In this document: positions 21,986-33,874 of the stretch, one piece after another
Layout: each line of letters starts with the position of its first letter
Position numbering within the stretch: position 1 is the first letter of the stretch
Source of the DNA: Sipunculus nudus
Lineage: Eukaryota > Annelida > Sipuncula > Golfingiida > Sipunculidae
NCBI GenBank assembly: GCA_026874595.1
Contig: CM049308.1
Span: 36,018,027 to 36,082,026 of the forward strand
Direction: 5' to 3'
DNA length: 64,000 bases
Notes under the pieces: model-generated
What the model saw: the letters and a program-made list of their open reading frames with translations, nothing else
Told to the model about the DNA's origin: nothing
Database searches by the model: none
Translations under genes and position numbers: made by a program

Positions 21986-24399
21986 TCCTTGTGTAACCAG
22001 AGGCTGGGTATGTTTTGATTAAAATGAAATTAAAAAAAATTTAGGTGTAACTTTACCATGATGTGCAGAAACATTTTCTAACACCTCTGTGACAAATGTA
22101 CGAGACTTTTTATCAACACATTGTTAGTAAACAAGATACATGTGTCAATATTAATGATCAAAAACCATGCAGTTGGCTGCATATGTTCGGGAGTTTAAAA
22201 GGTAACAAGTTACAAAACACCCTTTGCAAAACGCTGGTTTATCTAACCTGCTGCAAAATATATACTTGTAAATGTGTTGGGATTATTTCACCATCAATAC
22301 AAAGAATAACCACTTTTTTCAGGTTAATAATGGACTACGAAAAATTTAGCCTATCATGATCATATACATGTATAATGGCCTTATGTCTGTAATTTCCCTC
22401 ATCAGGGTGACTGTAAGAGCTAGCTACAGTGACCCTGCAAGGAAGGACCACTTAATTTTGTGTTTGTTTAGCACTAAGTTAACAGAGGTCATGGTACAGG
22501 TTGCCTCCTTCACATTACTGGCTATGCTGTCTTGTGTATCTCACCAAACCATGATGTAATTAGCTCTACTGATTACTTGATGCAATTGGCAATAAGTACT
22601 GATCACATCATGTAATTAGCACCTATTGAGCCTAAGAGCTGCTCAAGGAACACTACTCACAGCCTGACAAACTGAAAACAAAAATCAAGTTTGATACATA
22701 CATTTCTCTTACTGGACTAGTGAAATATTATGAACAGTGTGTCAACTGTACATTTCAATTTATGAACAGGTTTTTAAATTGGAAAATGTAACATTTATTC
22801 ACAAATATAGGATAAGGAAAGAAAAGAACAAATATTACTAATATCAAAATAAATATTTGAAAAGCAAATGATTAATGATTATTTGTTCACACTGACATAA
22901 TTTCTAGGAATTTATGAAAAGGTTTTTGCTAATGGGCATGGGGCCCAAGTTTTCTATACAAATCTCACAACAGGTGTTCCTGATCAGATAATAAAATGCA
23001 CATGATCTATTCTACTCAAATACCATATCCATAGACTATAGTTGGCTAGCCGCCTGCAGCGACGAAACGTCTTGCACCGTTAACGGACGACTGTTTCGTC
23101 GCCTCCCCATATATAGAGATAAGTGGTATTTGACCACGATACGATCGTATTTTCCGGAAAAGACTGTTTTATTTTCAATTTCACGGATAGGGTGACATTA
23201 AAACTTCTTCACTATGACAAAAGTATCTTATTTTCAATACAACTGCAACATATTGGCAACTGTAAGTGCATTTTACTTTAGTTGTTGTGTATTTTGGTCT
23301 AAGAAGACACGAGTCGTTCTGCTCATAAACGCCATGACAGAAGCAGTTAGAATGTATATGTAGCGGCGACACTGTTAATTATGTGTACTGGTCCAGTTTT
23401 GTAAGAGTTATAGACATAATTAAGCAGGGTATTTACGCAATTAGCTTATCATAACAGAATTTTGTCTTTAAAAAATGAGATACTCGAGTTACTGAGGGGT
23501 TTTCTCCCTTTTATAGACCAAGATCATACAGAGGTTAGAATCCCCACCCAAGTGCATACATGGGGTGGTGACTATAAAATGTACTCTCAGATAAATCTAA
23601 CATTTTATAGTCACCCTTGGTGGCTAATAGTTGGCTTGCCACACACAGATGCATGGCATTCACCAAAGTTCATACTTGTAAAGAGACAATAATTAACTGC
23701 TCACATAAAATATATAGAAAAACTGTTGTATAAAGCCTGTGAATGAAAAATCAAGATTTGAGGAAATCACCAATGATCAATATCACCAGAAAATAATAAT
23801 AAACAACCAGCCTCAGCTGGATCCATTCTGGATCATTTTGCAAAACATATATAGCAATAATACTGGTACAAGTGGACAAACTGTTAAATCAGTGAAGCAG
23901 CATTTATCTTTCTCACAAATAAACAGTTAAAATACGTTTTCATATTTTTTCACTGGTCAATTTTGGTATTTTATTTTTGGTCATTTTATTTTAAAGGCTA
24001 CAACTTGAATGTCAACAATGGCACCAAAGGCAAAGCCAAAGGTAAATGCAGATCAAGTGCATTCGGCGCTTCCAGGACCGTCCTTATCATAAATATTTCA
24101 AAATTGCATAAGCTACGGCATTCTATAGGGTTCAAGAAACTGCTATGAACCCTATGTGTCTGAAAACGTAAATTTTCCTGTCGGGTGACGCAACAAATTA
24201 GGTACATTTTTTGACAGCTGAAGTGAAAGTTCAAACGCATTCCGGTGGAACCACCAGCGAATGGAAATGTTAATCTGGTAATACCACCGAGCGACAACAC
24301 CCAAATTTTCAACCAAATATTGAAAAGTCGATATATGGGATAACAGCAATATCATTCCCTTGTCTGGTCTGTTGTGTTTGCGCAAATTTTACCTGGGGC
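21986..24399. other. Non-coding interval with one CpG-rich inverted repeat
   Basis: It holds GCGACGAAAC (23059-23068) and its exact reverse complement (23093-23102) in an unusually CpG-rich patch. No gene or RNA was recognised elsewhere in it. Confidence 0.4.
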
Positions 24400-24866
24400 G
24401 CCAGATTTAGGAGATGCACTGTGGTTCTCTTGACCAGACGGACCTGCCATGTTGACTTTGAACGTGACGTCACCTTCCCAGGATGCACCTGCCCATGTTG
24501 ACCTAAACTACTTACAGGTCGTAGCACTGGCAGGTCATGTGTATATTACTCCGACCCCTATTTTACGATTCAGGGAATAGTTCCACAATCATATATCGCT
24601 TCACAAATAAAATTGATACTAACTTTTTCTGAATTCCCCAGGAGACTCAAAAATTAGATGAGAAATGTACTTTGTTCCGTGATATTCAGCAAGAGTGAAG
24701 TCAGGAAGTTCAAGACTTTGCTAACACAACGGAAGAATACCATCAGTAATGCGGCCTAGAGTAAATACGTATGGCAACTCCAGCACTAGATCTGTCAGGG
24801 CTGTCTCGTTCGATTAACTTTGTTGCGTGCAATTACAGGGAAAATGGTTATGAATCCTTAAATAGG
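24400..24866 (+). promoter_or_regulatory. Possible promoter / non-coding first exon
   Basis: A comparatively CpG-rich patch containing the palindrome TGACGTCA (24465-24472), followed at 24866 by a consensus splice donor (AATAG/GTAAGTG). This could be the 5' exon of the plus-strand gene whose exons start at 32631, or a divergent promoter shared with atlastin. It is speculative; no transcript evidence is available. Confidence 0.2.
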
Positions 24867-26739
24867 TAAGTGAATGCAAATTTTAAGACTATAATCTTAT
24901 CAAAAACGTATAAATTGTGAATGTTGCATTCGGTTTGGTTGTGCTCTCAGCCACTAATTTTGAGGTCTATTGCACCGAAACGCAGGGGCTTCGCTGATAT
25001 CGAGTGGAGCTCGACTGACAGCAGACTAGTACTACAGCATATCTATTTTTTGTCAGAGTTGCTTTAGAAGATGAGTTGCCGCAGATGTGCACAGGATAAC
25101 CAAGATCAGGCTGATCTGTCATGAGAAATTATTGCATTATCATTTGCCTCTACTTAACAATTTGTTTGTGTATACATTTATGCTAGTCTCGCATGATTGG
25201 AACTGTGACCGCAAGGGGTCGTTCGTGTTGCCTTAATATTGCAGTCGCTCAAGACTGGTTGTGATGCAGACAGGAAATTAATTTTCATCATTACTTTTCT
25301 CGGTCTTTTTTTTCTTGGGAAAAAAGTTTTGATACTGATGCATTATTTCAAACTGCTGTTATCTATGATGCGCTTTGAACAATTATGCTTCCTTGAAAAA
25401 ACCACCAGCTGATCAGGCAGTTGAGGATTCTCACGTAAAATGCACCGGGTGACATCAGGTCAATACATCGGGGGCAGCCACCTTTGGGCTAATGATCTGT
25501 CCATAAAAAAGGCCAAGCACTCTTTCTCTTAAATTATATTTGCAAGTATAAAGCAATGCTAAAGAACAAGTGCAATACATAAAGCTGTTGCATCCGGCGG
25601 CTCGTACTTTTTGCAATCGATCCACTTCATGCATCAAGGTTAAGTGGGCTGGGTCCCCAGTGTGTAACTGGGTCATATGAATATTCAGAAAAGGCAGAGT
25701 TCAAGGTCGCACAGCAAAATGACTGTGGAAGCCATGAACACCCACACAGTCTTGTTTAGTATTCCAAACATGAGGGCTTAGGAATGGCAGTAAGGGCTGA
25801 CTGGATCATATGTATGCATGCCTGTAGTGAACTGGTCATCTTAGTAGAAGATTAATTCTTCTAGGCTCAAGAATGAAGAAGGTATGTACAGTGCTAGAGT
25901 TCTGACAAGCCAGCAATGTCAGCTGTACATATATATTATTGCATATATTGCAATTTAGTTTTTGTAGCATAGTCATAGCGCAGGCTGTGCCACTGCTTGT
26001 ACAGGCTGTATGAATAGGTAGCATTGAGAGGTAGCTTAATTAATTAATCTATTTTCATGAAACATTATACTTCAAAGCTGACAATGTCAAATTTACTGTA
26101 TAATTCACAAGAATGTGCACATAAGTGTGCATCCCACTGAACCCTAAGAGAGCCAAATGCAAACTGGATCCACCTATATTTAATTTCCATAATCTTGTTT
26201 CACTTTTCCATATCTATCTTCATTATAATATTTCTCATTTGGAAGATGTAAATTCAGATAAATGTATTGGTTTTGATCTAAAGCTATTTTTTATGTGTCT
26301 ATAAAACAGTTTTGTACAATAGATCTTTCTGTATATTTTGTTTATAAAGCATATTGAATTAAAGTTTATTATTTATTGAATTGCTCCTTTGATTTAACCA
26401 ATGTTTTCATAAAACAGTTTGGGATGTGCAAAGCTTGACCTATTTATGTATATATATAAATATTCTTATATATATGTATGTGTAATGGGGCTCATGATGC
26501 ACACACATGCGTGAAGAAATATACGACCCGGGACAATACGTGACACATGGTCATGGCCTATTTTGAAAGAAGTGTCATAAGCATATTTGAGGGATGTTTT
26601 GTCTTCAAGTTTGAATGCCATAGTCTTGGTCCAATATTAAATGGACTTATACAAAAAATAAACAACTAATAGGTCCATGTGACATGACAAAAATATAAAG
26701 AAATATACACAGAGTTACATGACATTGTAATATTATATT
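24867..26739. other. Non-coding interval, nothing recognised
   Basis: Short TA-rich patches (26450-26480) and unremarkable AT-rich sequence, with no supported gene. Confidence 0.4.
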
Positions 26740-26906
26740 CAGGGTTGGTTTTCTGCCGGGAAGAAATGATAGATAGACAACTTAAGACAAGATAGAAAAT
26801 GCTAAATATGCCAAGGGGTTATTTATTTAAGGTTTATCATTTGAATAACAATAATATAGTGTGAGAAACCATATTCGATAGTAATCTGCTAAATTCATTA
26901 ATTATT

Positions 26907-26937
<31 letters not shown>

Positions 26938-27656
26938 ATGTAATATTTTGTATGCATTAAAGTTCAACTGGAGTCAAAAATGCATCTAAATATCAACACT
27001 CACTGATCTTAACCAGACTAAACCAGTTCTTTCTTATTAAAGGCACTCTGTGTAAAATTTTGTTTCAGATTACATGTAACAAATGGGTCATTTTTATTGT
27101 TTTCAGTCACTTACAGTACCAATTGGCAGTTATATCTCTGATACTTAATAATCAAGGTCAGCAGTGCCTTTTATCATTCTGTAACAGAAAACTAGCTTGG
27201 AGGCCCTCTCTACACCAAATCTGTTTCTTAACTTGGAGTGAATGTAGCTAATGTGCTGAATATCCTTTCAATAAAGCTGAAGAGGCAGGAGCAAAAAGCA
27301 TTTGAACAGGTAGTTGAGTGAACTTGTGGTTCACACCAGAATGTTTGTTATTCCAAGGCAACAACACAGGGCGGGGTCAAGGAGAGTGATGAGGTGCATG
27401 AATTCTGTACACCCGGCTGGAGTTAATTAGTGATGTACTAATCTCACTAGGTACAATGATCAGTTACAAGCAAGTCATATATTGGTACTGTTAATGCCAC
27501 AAATAGGTACAGAACCTTATCTTTATGCTCTTTCTTTATGTAGTTGCTCTTTTTTTAATATAAGTTTACTGCAGTTTAAGGGTATTTCTGCCACCTGGCA
27601 ATTCCTTGGCAGAAAACCATGGTAGAAATGGCAATCGCAAAAACTTGCCAACCCTG
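26740..27656. mobile_element. Non-autonomous hAT-like element with 8-bp target duplication
   Basis: The ends are CAGGGTTGG (26740-26748) and CCAACCCTG (27648-27656). They are flanked by a perfect 8-bp direct repeat ATTATATT (26732-26739 and 27657-27664). CAGGG-type ends with 8-bp duplications are the hAT signature. At 917 bp, with no long open frame, it cannot encode a transposase. It contains an internal TA run (~26908-26930). Confidence 0.88.
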
Positions 27657-28375
27657 ATTATATTTATTAAAAAATGTGACCTCATGGCCTAAATGGGCAT
27701 AAATACTTACAGAGTGGCGCCAAAATATTACCAATTACGTGGCCTTATTATTACTTATAACATGGCTCTACGGTCGAACTGGGCATATAGAAGGTACCTC
27801 ATGTTCCTAGAAATTATAACCAATTCACATTAGGAGTTATTTAAAGAAGTACTATATATACTATTAAACGATGTATGAATAAACTACACGCTCACCTGAA
27901 TGAAGTGACAAAAGCATAATTGAGGGACGTGTTATTCCCAAGTAAGAATGCCAGAGTGGCATCACCTGACATTTAAAAACTTATATACCCAACAACAGGT
28001 AACAACACTGTAAAAACTTAAAGAAATAACAAATAGAAAGAGGTCACAGTTCAAAGAAAATGGTTGGACCTTATGAACCAGTTAAATGAAGAGTTATACG
28101 AATATGAGGGATGTGTGGCTGGAAAATTAAAGTAAAAAAATGACTATGAAGTGAAGAGGTCCTGGAATAATGCTGGAATAATATCGGAAAGCAGATTCTG
28201 ATATACATGGTAATGCAGTGGTTACAGGCTCCTCTTACATATATTTATAATATATACATTTCAAAAGACATGATGTCTCAATTGAAAAAAAAAACTAGCA
28301 GCTCCAAATTGCATGTAAAAATTAGTCACATGTGAAACTTGGTGCCCTGGAGCTTATTATTGGGTATCTCCATTA
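27657..28375. other. Non-coding interval, nothing recognised
   Basis: AT-rich sequence without a supported feature. Confidence 0.4.
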
Positions 28376-28700
28376 ATTTAGATTTTATAGAGAAAAAGCT
28401 TAAAAACCTTTAAAAATCTTCTTCTCTGAAACTGTCCAGCCAAACTGTCCAATATTTCACAGAAATGATCCCTAGAACAATCTCTCTCAAGGTTGTTCGA
28501 ATGATTCCACTTCAGAGATTTTTGGCCGAGTTACAGGAGGTTGAACTTAGTCATCTGTCCAAAAAAGCACACTAGAATTAAAATCTCAGAAACGGCTAGA
28601 GCTGTAATCACCAAATTTTATACCAATATTTGTCACATATGTCATATTTGATGTTGAGGTATTTGTGGAGCCACCTACATTGATGTATTTTTTACAAGCG
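28376..28700 (+). repeat. Dispersed repeat shared with 36590-36900 and 37930-38090
   Basis: The block with GAGAAAAAGCTTAAAAACC, CTTCTCTGAAACTGTCCAGC, TTTTGGCCGAGTTACAGG and GTCATCTGTCCAAAAAAGCA is found again, in the same order and orientation, at 36600-36900. Part of it recurs near 37940. It is clearly one diverged family. Confidence 0.85.
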
Positions 28701-28984
28701 AAAATGTAATTTTAAACTCTTCTAGCTTATACACTGATTTATGATGAAACTGTTAAGCTGATTGGTTTAAACGTTACAAGAATTATTTTATGGTAGGATT
28801 CTGCCAGTTTTATAAGAATATATTAGGTAAATATAGGTTTAAAAAAGCATTGTAGCCAATTGAAAAAGGCTTTCTGTATTTGAAAACAGATTTGACAACA
28901 ATCTGAGTTTCAGCAGCCAAGTCAAGAGGTCACTCAGTACAAACAGGTGGGTTCCAGACATCACCATGGCAACTGACCTGGCTG

Positions 28985-29060
28985 GGGGGGGGGTGTCTAG
29001 ACAATGTGTCTAGATTGTCATCTAGACACAGCGTCTAGACGTCTAGACACAATGTTTAGA
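28985..29060. repeat. Cluster of TCTAGA palindromes
   Basis: Five TCTAGA hexamers lie within about 60 bp, arranged as overlapping GTGTCTAGACA / TCTAGACACA direct and inverted copies, directly after a poly-G run. Confidence 0.8.
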
Positions 29061-29148
29061 TGCAGAATTCCCAGATTATTGGAACTATATCTTTCAACTG
29101 TTTGAAAAACACTTGGTTTGCATTTAGAGCGAATTGGGTTTATCATTA

Positions 29149-30911
29149 GGTCACATGTGAACTTCTGCGCCATCATTTTTGGTTGACCTCTGACCTTTCC
29201 TCGCTGCCCAGCGTCCATATGTGCGTCTGTTTCCACACATAAACCCGCATATCTCGGGAACCGTTTGAAAAAATCAGGCTAACAATTTTGCACAAATGTA
29301 GCCCTTTGATAGCTTTATAACATACACTAAAAATGGTGGCGCTACCTGCAACCATTTATGCACAGCGTTCATCTGTTCATCTGCTTTGGGATAAAATTAC
29401 TCATATTTCAGCAGTGGTTTGACTTATCCATCTGACATTTTGCAGGTTTATACATCCTGGACAGCTCTCTTGATTTTATGACAGGTGGTGCCACCTACAT
29501 TCACGTTTACTCTGCAGACATCCAAGCTCATATCTCGGGAACTGTTTGACCGATTGGGCCAAAATTTTGCTGGTGTATAGATCTCACATAGCTCTTCATC
29601 ATAGGCAAAACTGGTGGCACCACCTGCAACCATTTATGCACAGCGTTCATCTGTTCATCTGCTTTGGGATAAAATTACTCATATTTCAGCAGTGGTTTGA
29701 CTAATCCATCTGACATTTTGCAGGTTTATACATCCTGGACAGCTCTCTTGATTTTATGACAGGTGGCGCCACCTACATTCACGTTTACTCTGCAGACATC
29801 CAAGCTCATATCTCGGGAACTGTTTGACCGATTGGGTTAAAATTTTGCATGTGTATAGATCTCGTATAGCTCTTCATCATAAGCAAAACTGATGGCGCCA
29901 CCTGCAACCCCTAATGAACAGCGTCCATCTGTTCATCTGCCTTGGGATAAAATCACTCATATCTCAGCAGTTGTTTGACTTATCCACCAGAAATTTTGCA
30001 GGTTTATACCCCTGGACAGCTTTCTTGATTTTATGACAGGTGGTGCCACCTACATTCAGGTTTACTCTGCAGACATCCAAGCTCATATCTCAGGAACCGT
30101 TTGACTGATTGGGCAAAAATTTTGCATGTTTATAGATCTGGCATAGCTCTTCATCATAGGCAAAACTGGTGGTGCCACCTGCAACCATTTATGCACAGCG
30201 TCCATCTGTTCATCTGCCTTAGCATAAAATCACTCATATCTCAGCAGTGGTTTGACATACCCACCTGAAATTTTGCAGGTTTATACATCCTGGACAGCTT
30301 TCTCGATTTTATGACAGGTGGCGCCACCTACACTTAGGTTTCTGCAGACATCTAAGCTCATACCTCGGGAACTGTTTGACCGATTGGGCCAAAAGTTTGC
30401 ATGTGTATAGATCTCGCATAGCTCTTCATCATAAGCAAACTGGTGGCGCCACCTGCAACCACTTATGAACACTGTTCATCTGGTTTGGGATAAAATCACT
30501 CATATCTCAGCAGTGTTTTGACTCATCCACCTGAAATTTTGCAGGTTTATACATCCTGGACAATTTTTTCGATTTTATGACAGGTGGCACCACCTACATT
30601 CACATTTACGCTGCAGACATCCATGCTAATATGCAACACACCTCATTCTATTCCCCTTGCCACTTAATCCATGCCTCACTTCACCCGTCCCACTCTGATT
30701 TCTGTGGATACACATAGTCGCTTGTTGACTACCCATATTCTAGTTTTAAAATGTCCTAGTCTGAAACTTGCAGGTCTGAAATGTTAATTTTGCTGAAATC
30801 ATAATGAATAAGGTAGATATGCAGGACTTTAAAGGATCAATATTAAATTTTGAAAATAAACCTCCATTAATACTCCAAAACTTTGCACAGGTTCGCATTA
30901 GGCCCGAGGCC
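29149..30911 (+). repeat. Tandem 278-bp dimer array, copy I (5 units)
   Basis: The phrase CTGCTTTGGGATAAAAT recurs at 29381, 29659, 29937, 30214 and (altered) 30480, a spacing of 278, 278, 277 and 266 bp. Each unit is two related halves of about 139 bp. Both contain CATATCTC, GTTTGAC, ATTTTGCA and TATA-ATC in order and end in a GGTGGCGCCACCT-type palindrome. Flanks match those of the array at 39391-40608, including the 5' TTGGTTGACCTCTGACC block and a ~280-bp 3' tail ending near TTCGCATTAGGCC. Several short minus-strand frames inside it recur per unit and are not genes. Confidence 0.95.
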
Positions 30912-31422
30912 ATGTTTTATTTATGAAGCTATCACATGAATTTTATTTGGAGTATTAACTACAGTATTTGTTGGAAAATACATGAAACTTTTCAACCTTG
31001 GAAGAGGCAAGACTTACTCACAGGTACATCATTTGTCGATATTCTTAATTACTCACTCTTTTGCCTTTTCTTTTAAAAAATCATAGATTAACTTTAACAT
31101 ATTCTAACATCTTGTTATACTTAGTCATTTTATCATCCATGATGAAGTTAAAGAGGGTTGAATAAACATGATATCCTGAGCCGTTTGTGTTTAGTCCCTG
31201 TACTCATATTGTTGAGGTGTACTGGTACATGTACATTTCCTTTTTACAAGAGTAACTTGTAATAAATTTTGTGACTTTTCAAGAACTTGCCATGAATATT
31301 TTCCAATTTAGTATGTTATCAGAGTTTGAAACTTGGTAAGATCTGTATAAAAAAATGGGCTCAGAGATTACCAGAATTCTTAGTGTGTGGCTGTAATAAC
31401 TTGCCATTGATTTAATGTGTAT
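30912..31422. other. Non-coding interval, nothing recognised
   Basis: AT-rich sequence upstream of the 49-bp array. Confidence 0.4.
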
Positions 31423-32120
31423 TGATGAAACTCACTGTAAATGGTTACCAATCAGATGTTTTTCCTGTGTTTTGATGAAACTCACTGTGAATGGTTCCCA
31501 GTCAGGTGTTTTCCTGTGCTAGATGAAAATCACTGTGAAACTGAATGGTTACCAATCAGGTGTTTTCCTGTGTTTTGATGAAACTCACTGTGAATGGTTA
31601 CCTATTAGGTGTTTTTCTGTGTTTTGATGTAACTTACCGTGAATGGGTACCTATCAGGTGTTTTCCTGTGTTTTGATGAAACTCACTGTGAATAATTACC
31701 AGTCAAGAATTTTCCTGTGTTTTGATGAAACTCACTGTGAATGGTTACCAATCAGATGTTTTCCTGTGTTTTGATGAAACTCACTGTGAATGGTTCCCAA
31801 TCAGGTGTTTTCCTGTGCTTTGATGAAAATCACTGTGAAACTGAATGGTTACCAATCAGGTGTTTTCCTGTGTTTTGATGAAACTCACTGTGAATGGTTA
31901 CCTATTAGGTGTTTTTCTGTGTTTTGATGTAACTTACCGTGAATGGGTACCTATCAGGTGTTTTCCTGTGTTTTGATGAAACTCACTGTGAATAATTACC
32001 AGTCATGAATTTTCCTGTGTTTTGATGAAACTCACTGTGAATGGTTACCAATCAGATGTTTTCCTGTGTTTTGATGAAACTCACTGTGAATGGTTACCAA
32101 TCAGGTGTTTTTCATGAGTT
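31423..32120. repeat. 49-bp satellite with 300-bp higher-order period
   Basis: TGATGAAACTCACTG-type starts occur at 31423, 31473, 31521, 31576, 31625, 31674, 31723, 31772, 31821, 31876, 31925, 31974, 32023 and 32072. The monomer is mostly 49 bp; one variant carries a 6-bp insert. Variants repeat in register every six monomers (31473 onward against 31772 onward), giving a higher-order unit of about 300 bp present twice. It lies about 0.5 kb upstream of the exon at 32631. Confidence 0.95.
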
Positions 32121-32630
32121 TGATTCTTGGCAACATTTGTGTAGGTTCACTAGCCTGAATCACAGTCATATGTGAAAAATAAAATCCTGCTGGAGGGATG
32201 GAATGGACAGATTTTACAGAATGTGTTTTATGTAAATTAATAATAATATAAGCATTTGTAATATGTAATTGTATTCATTAAATAATACAGAACTTAATTC
32301 ATAGCAAGATGCCATTGAACATTATTATCATTTGACATTATAGTATCCGTACTTATTGCAAGGACATGTTGTCAAAATAAATTCGAGTTTAAGAATATGC
32401 TTACAGAACAGGCAGCAGGTTTTGACTGAATTTTTATTCACTCCAGTCTTTTTAATGCAGTATTGATTACATGGCATTAATAAGTGCATGTAAGATCTTT
32501 CTGGCTAACCAAATTAGTGTTGTAAATCCCAGTAATCCTCTCTTACCCTGGTATGTGTACTCAGCTTAACAAATTCAGGAAATGTTATCTTTCCGGGGAA
32601 GTATTGATGTATCTCTGATGTGTTTTTCAG
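32121..32630. other. Intronic interval with splice acceptor
   Basis: AT-rich sequence ending in the pyrimidine-rich acceptor TGTTTTTCAG at 32621-32630. Confidence 0.5.
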
Positions 32631-33519
32631 ATCCTTTTATCAAAAGAGAGAGATGTCAATGGAACGCCATCCCCCAACCCTCCCAGGGTGTCATCTGCTC
32701 CGCGTCCTGTGCCCCCACCGGACAAACAAACCAGGCTTGTCGTCCCTTCCCCCGAGAAGCCACAAGGCCAACTGGTGCTGCCACTGGCAGTTCCTTCAGC
32801 ACTGATCCCACCTGGACTGGTCAGGCATCCTTATTTTTCTGTGCTGCCAGCACATGCCTCGATTCAAGATTTGCACAGCCTTGCACGGCTTCAGGATCAC
32901 CGATTTGGGCTTAGTTCCCATGAACATTTTGGTGTCTTTCCTCATACAATGGCTACTAGGAACTCGAGCCAGTCACCATCATCAGTGACCAATCAGGCCA
33001 GTCAGTTCAATACATACAGTGGCAACTTTGGCCAAAGTGCAGGCAAAACTGACACTAAAAGTGCTATTTTGGACCTAGTGTCAAGCTTAACAGATGATAA
33101 AACAGGCAGTCAGGGAAGTGACATTCTGAGTGTTACATCATTCTCAGAGAGCGGACATCGCAGCCCATCACTTGCGACTCAAGCTAGTTCTGGGCAAAAC
33201 ATTGGATTCCGCAGTGCCCGAAATTCTGGAGATGCTATGCTAAGTGCTATTAACTATAATGCTAATGAGATTTTGCAAGAAGGATCATTTGATGTCAGTG
33301 TCGCAACAAACCTTGATCTTGGTGATTCATTGATAAACTCTGGCACTGGAAGTGGCACCATGAGTAATCCTTCGAACACGACCTATGATTTATTTGATGG
33401 GGATGCTAGCATGGGTGACTATAACATTGACAGTCAGCAGGACCTGCAGCTCTCACCACACACCTACCCTGATACAGCGATGGGTCTTCATCTCCCAGAC
33501 CAGGAACAGAGGCAGGCTG
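32631..33519 (+). CDS. Large exon of an unidentified Ser/Asn/Gly-rich protein
   Basis: An 889-bp open exon lies between acceptor TTTTTCAG and donor GGCTG/GTATGT. It enters in phase 0 and leaves after the first base of a codon. It encodes about 296 residues starting ILLSKERDVNG. A proline-rich N-terminal stretch (PRPVPPPDK, LPLAVPSALIPPGL) is followed by a Ser/Asn/Gln/Gly-rich tail with an acidic segment (TYDLFDGDASMGDY). No Cys or Trp is present and no folded domain is evident, so it is probably disordered. Composition suggests a nuclear or regulatory protein, but I do not recognise the family. The frame is far longer and compositionally unlike chance frames nearby. Exons at 54411 and 63948 fit its phase. 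Upstream exons were not located. Confidence 0.8.
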
Positions 33520-33639
33520 GTATGTAATACATGTTTCATTTTGTCGGCAGATAAGTTCTGTTGCTTATTCCTTGTATATTACTTTGAATTTGTTTAAAAT
33601 GTGGCTGGTTTTGTTCTAATTATTTTAGTTTTAGTGTTT

Positions 33640-33874
33640 GTAAGCTCAGCTGACTGAAAGTCATCCAAGCTGTTGCCTATCCATCTGTCTGGTATTTAAT
33701 AGGTTGAGGGTACAAATCATAAAAATGTAAGACCTACTATTTAGATATTAAAAAAACCCTCAATTTTCCATTTAAAACCCATTGTAACACTTGAAGACTG
33801 ACTAATATCTAAACCACTAATCTGTTTTTGATCATATTTAATATAAATAAATCGCTTCACATTTCCTATGTACA
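33640..33874 (+). repeat. Diverged A-type repeat, left part (interrupted)
   Basis: It opens with a GCTCAGCTGACT/AAGTCATC hairpin and continues in the order of the A unit (AAACCCTCAATTTT, ACTGACTAATATC, TTCCTATGTACA). It is interrupted at 33874 by the CCTAGG-rich element and resumes at 35822 with TACATACCAGAAATTA, matching the uninterrupted order in the A units. Confidence 0.85.
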
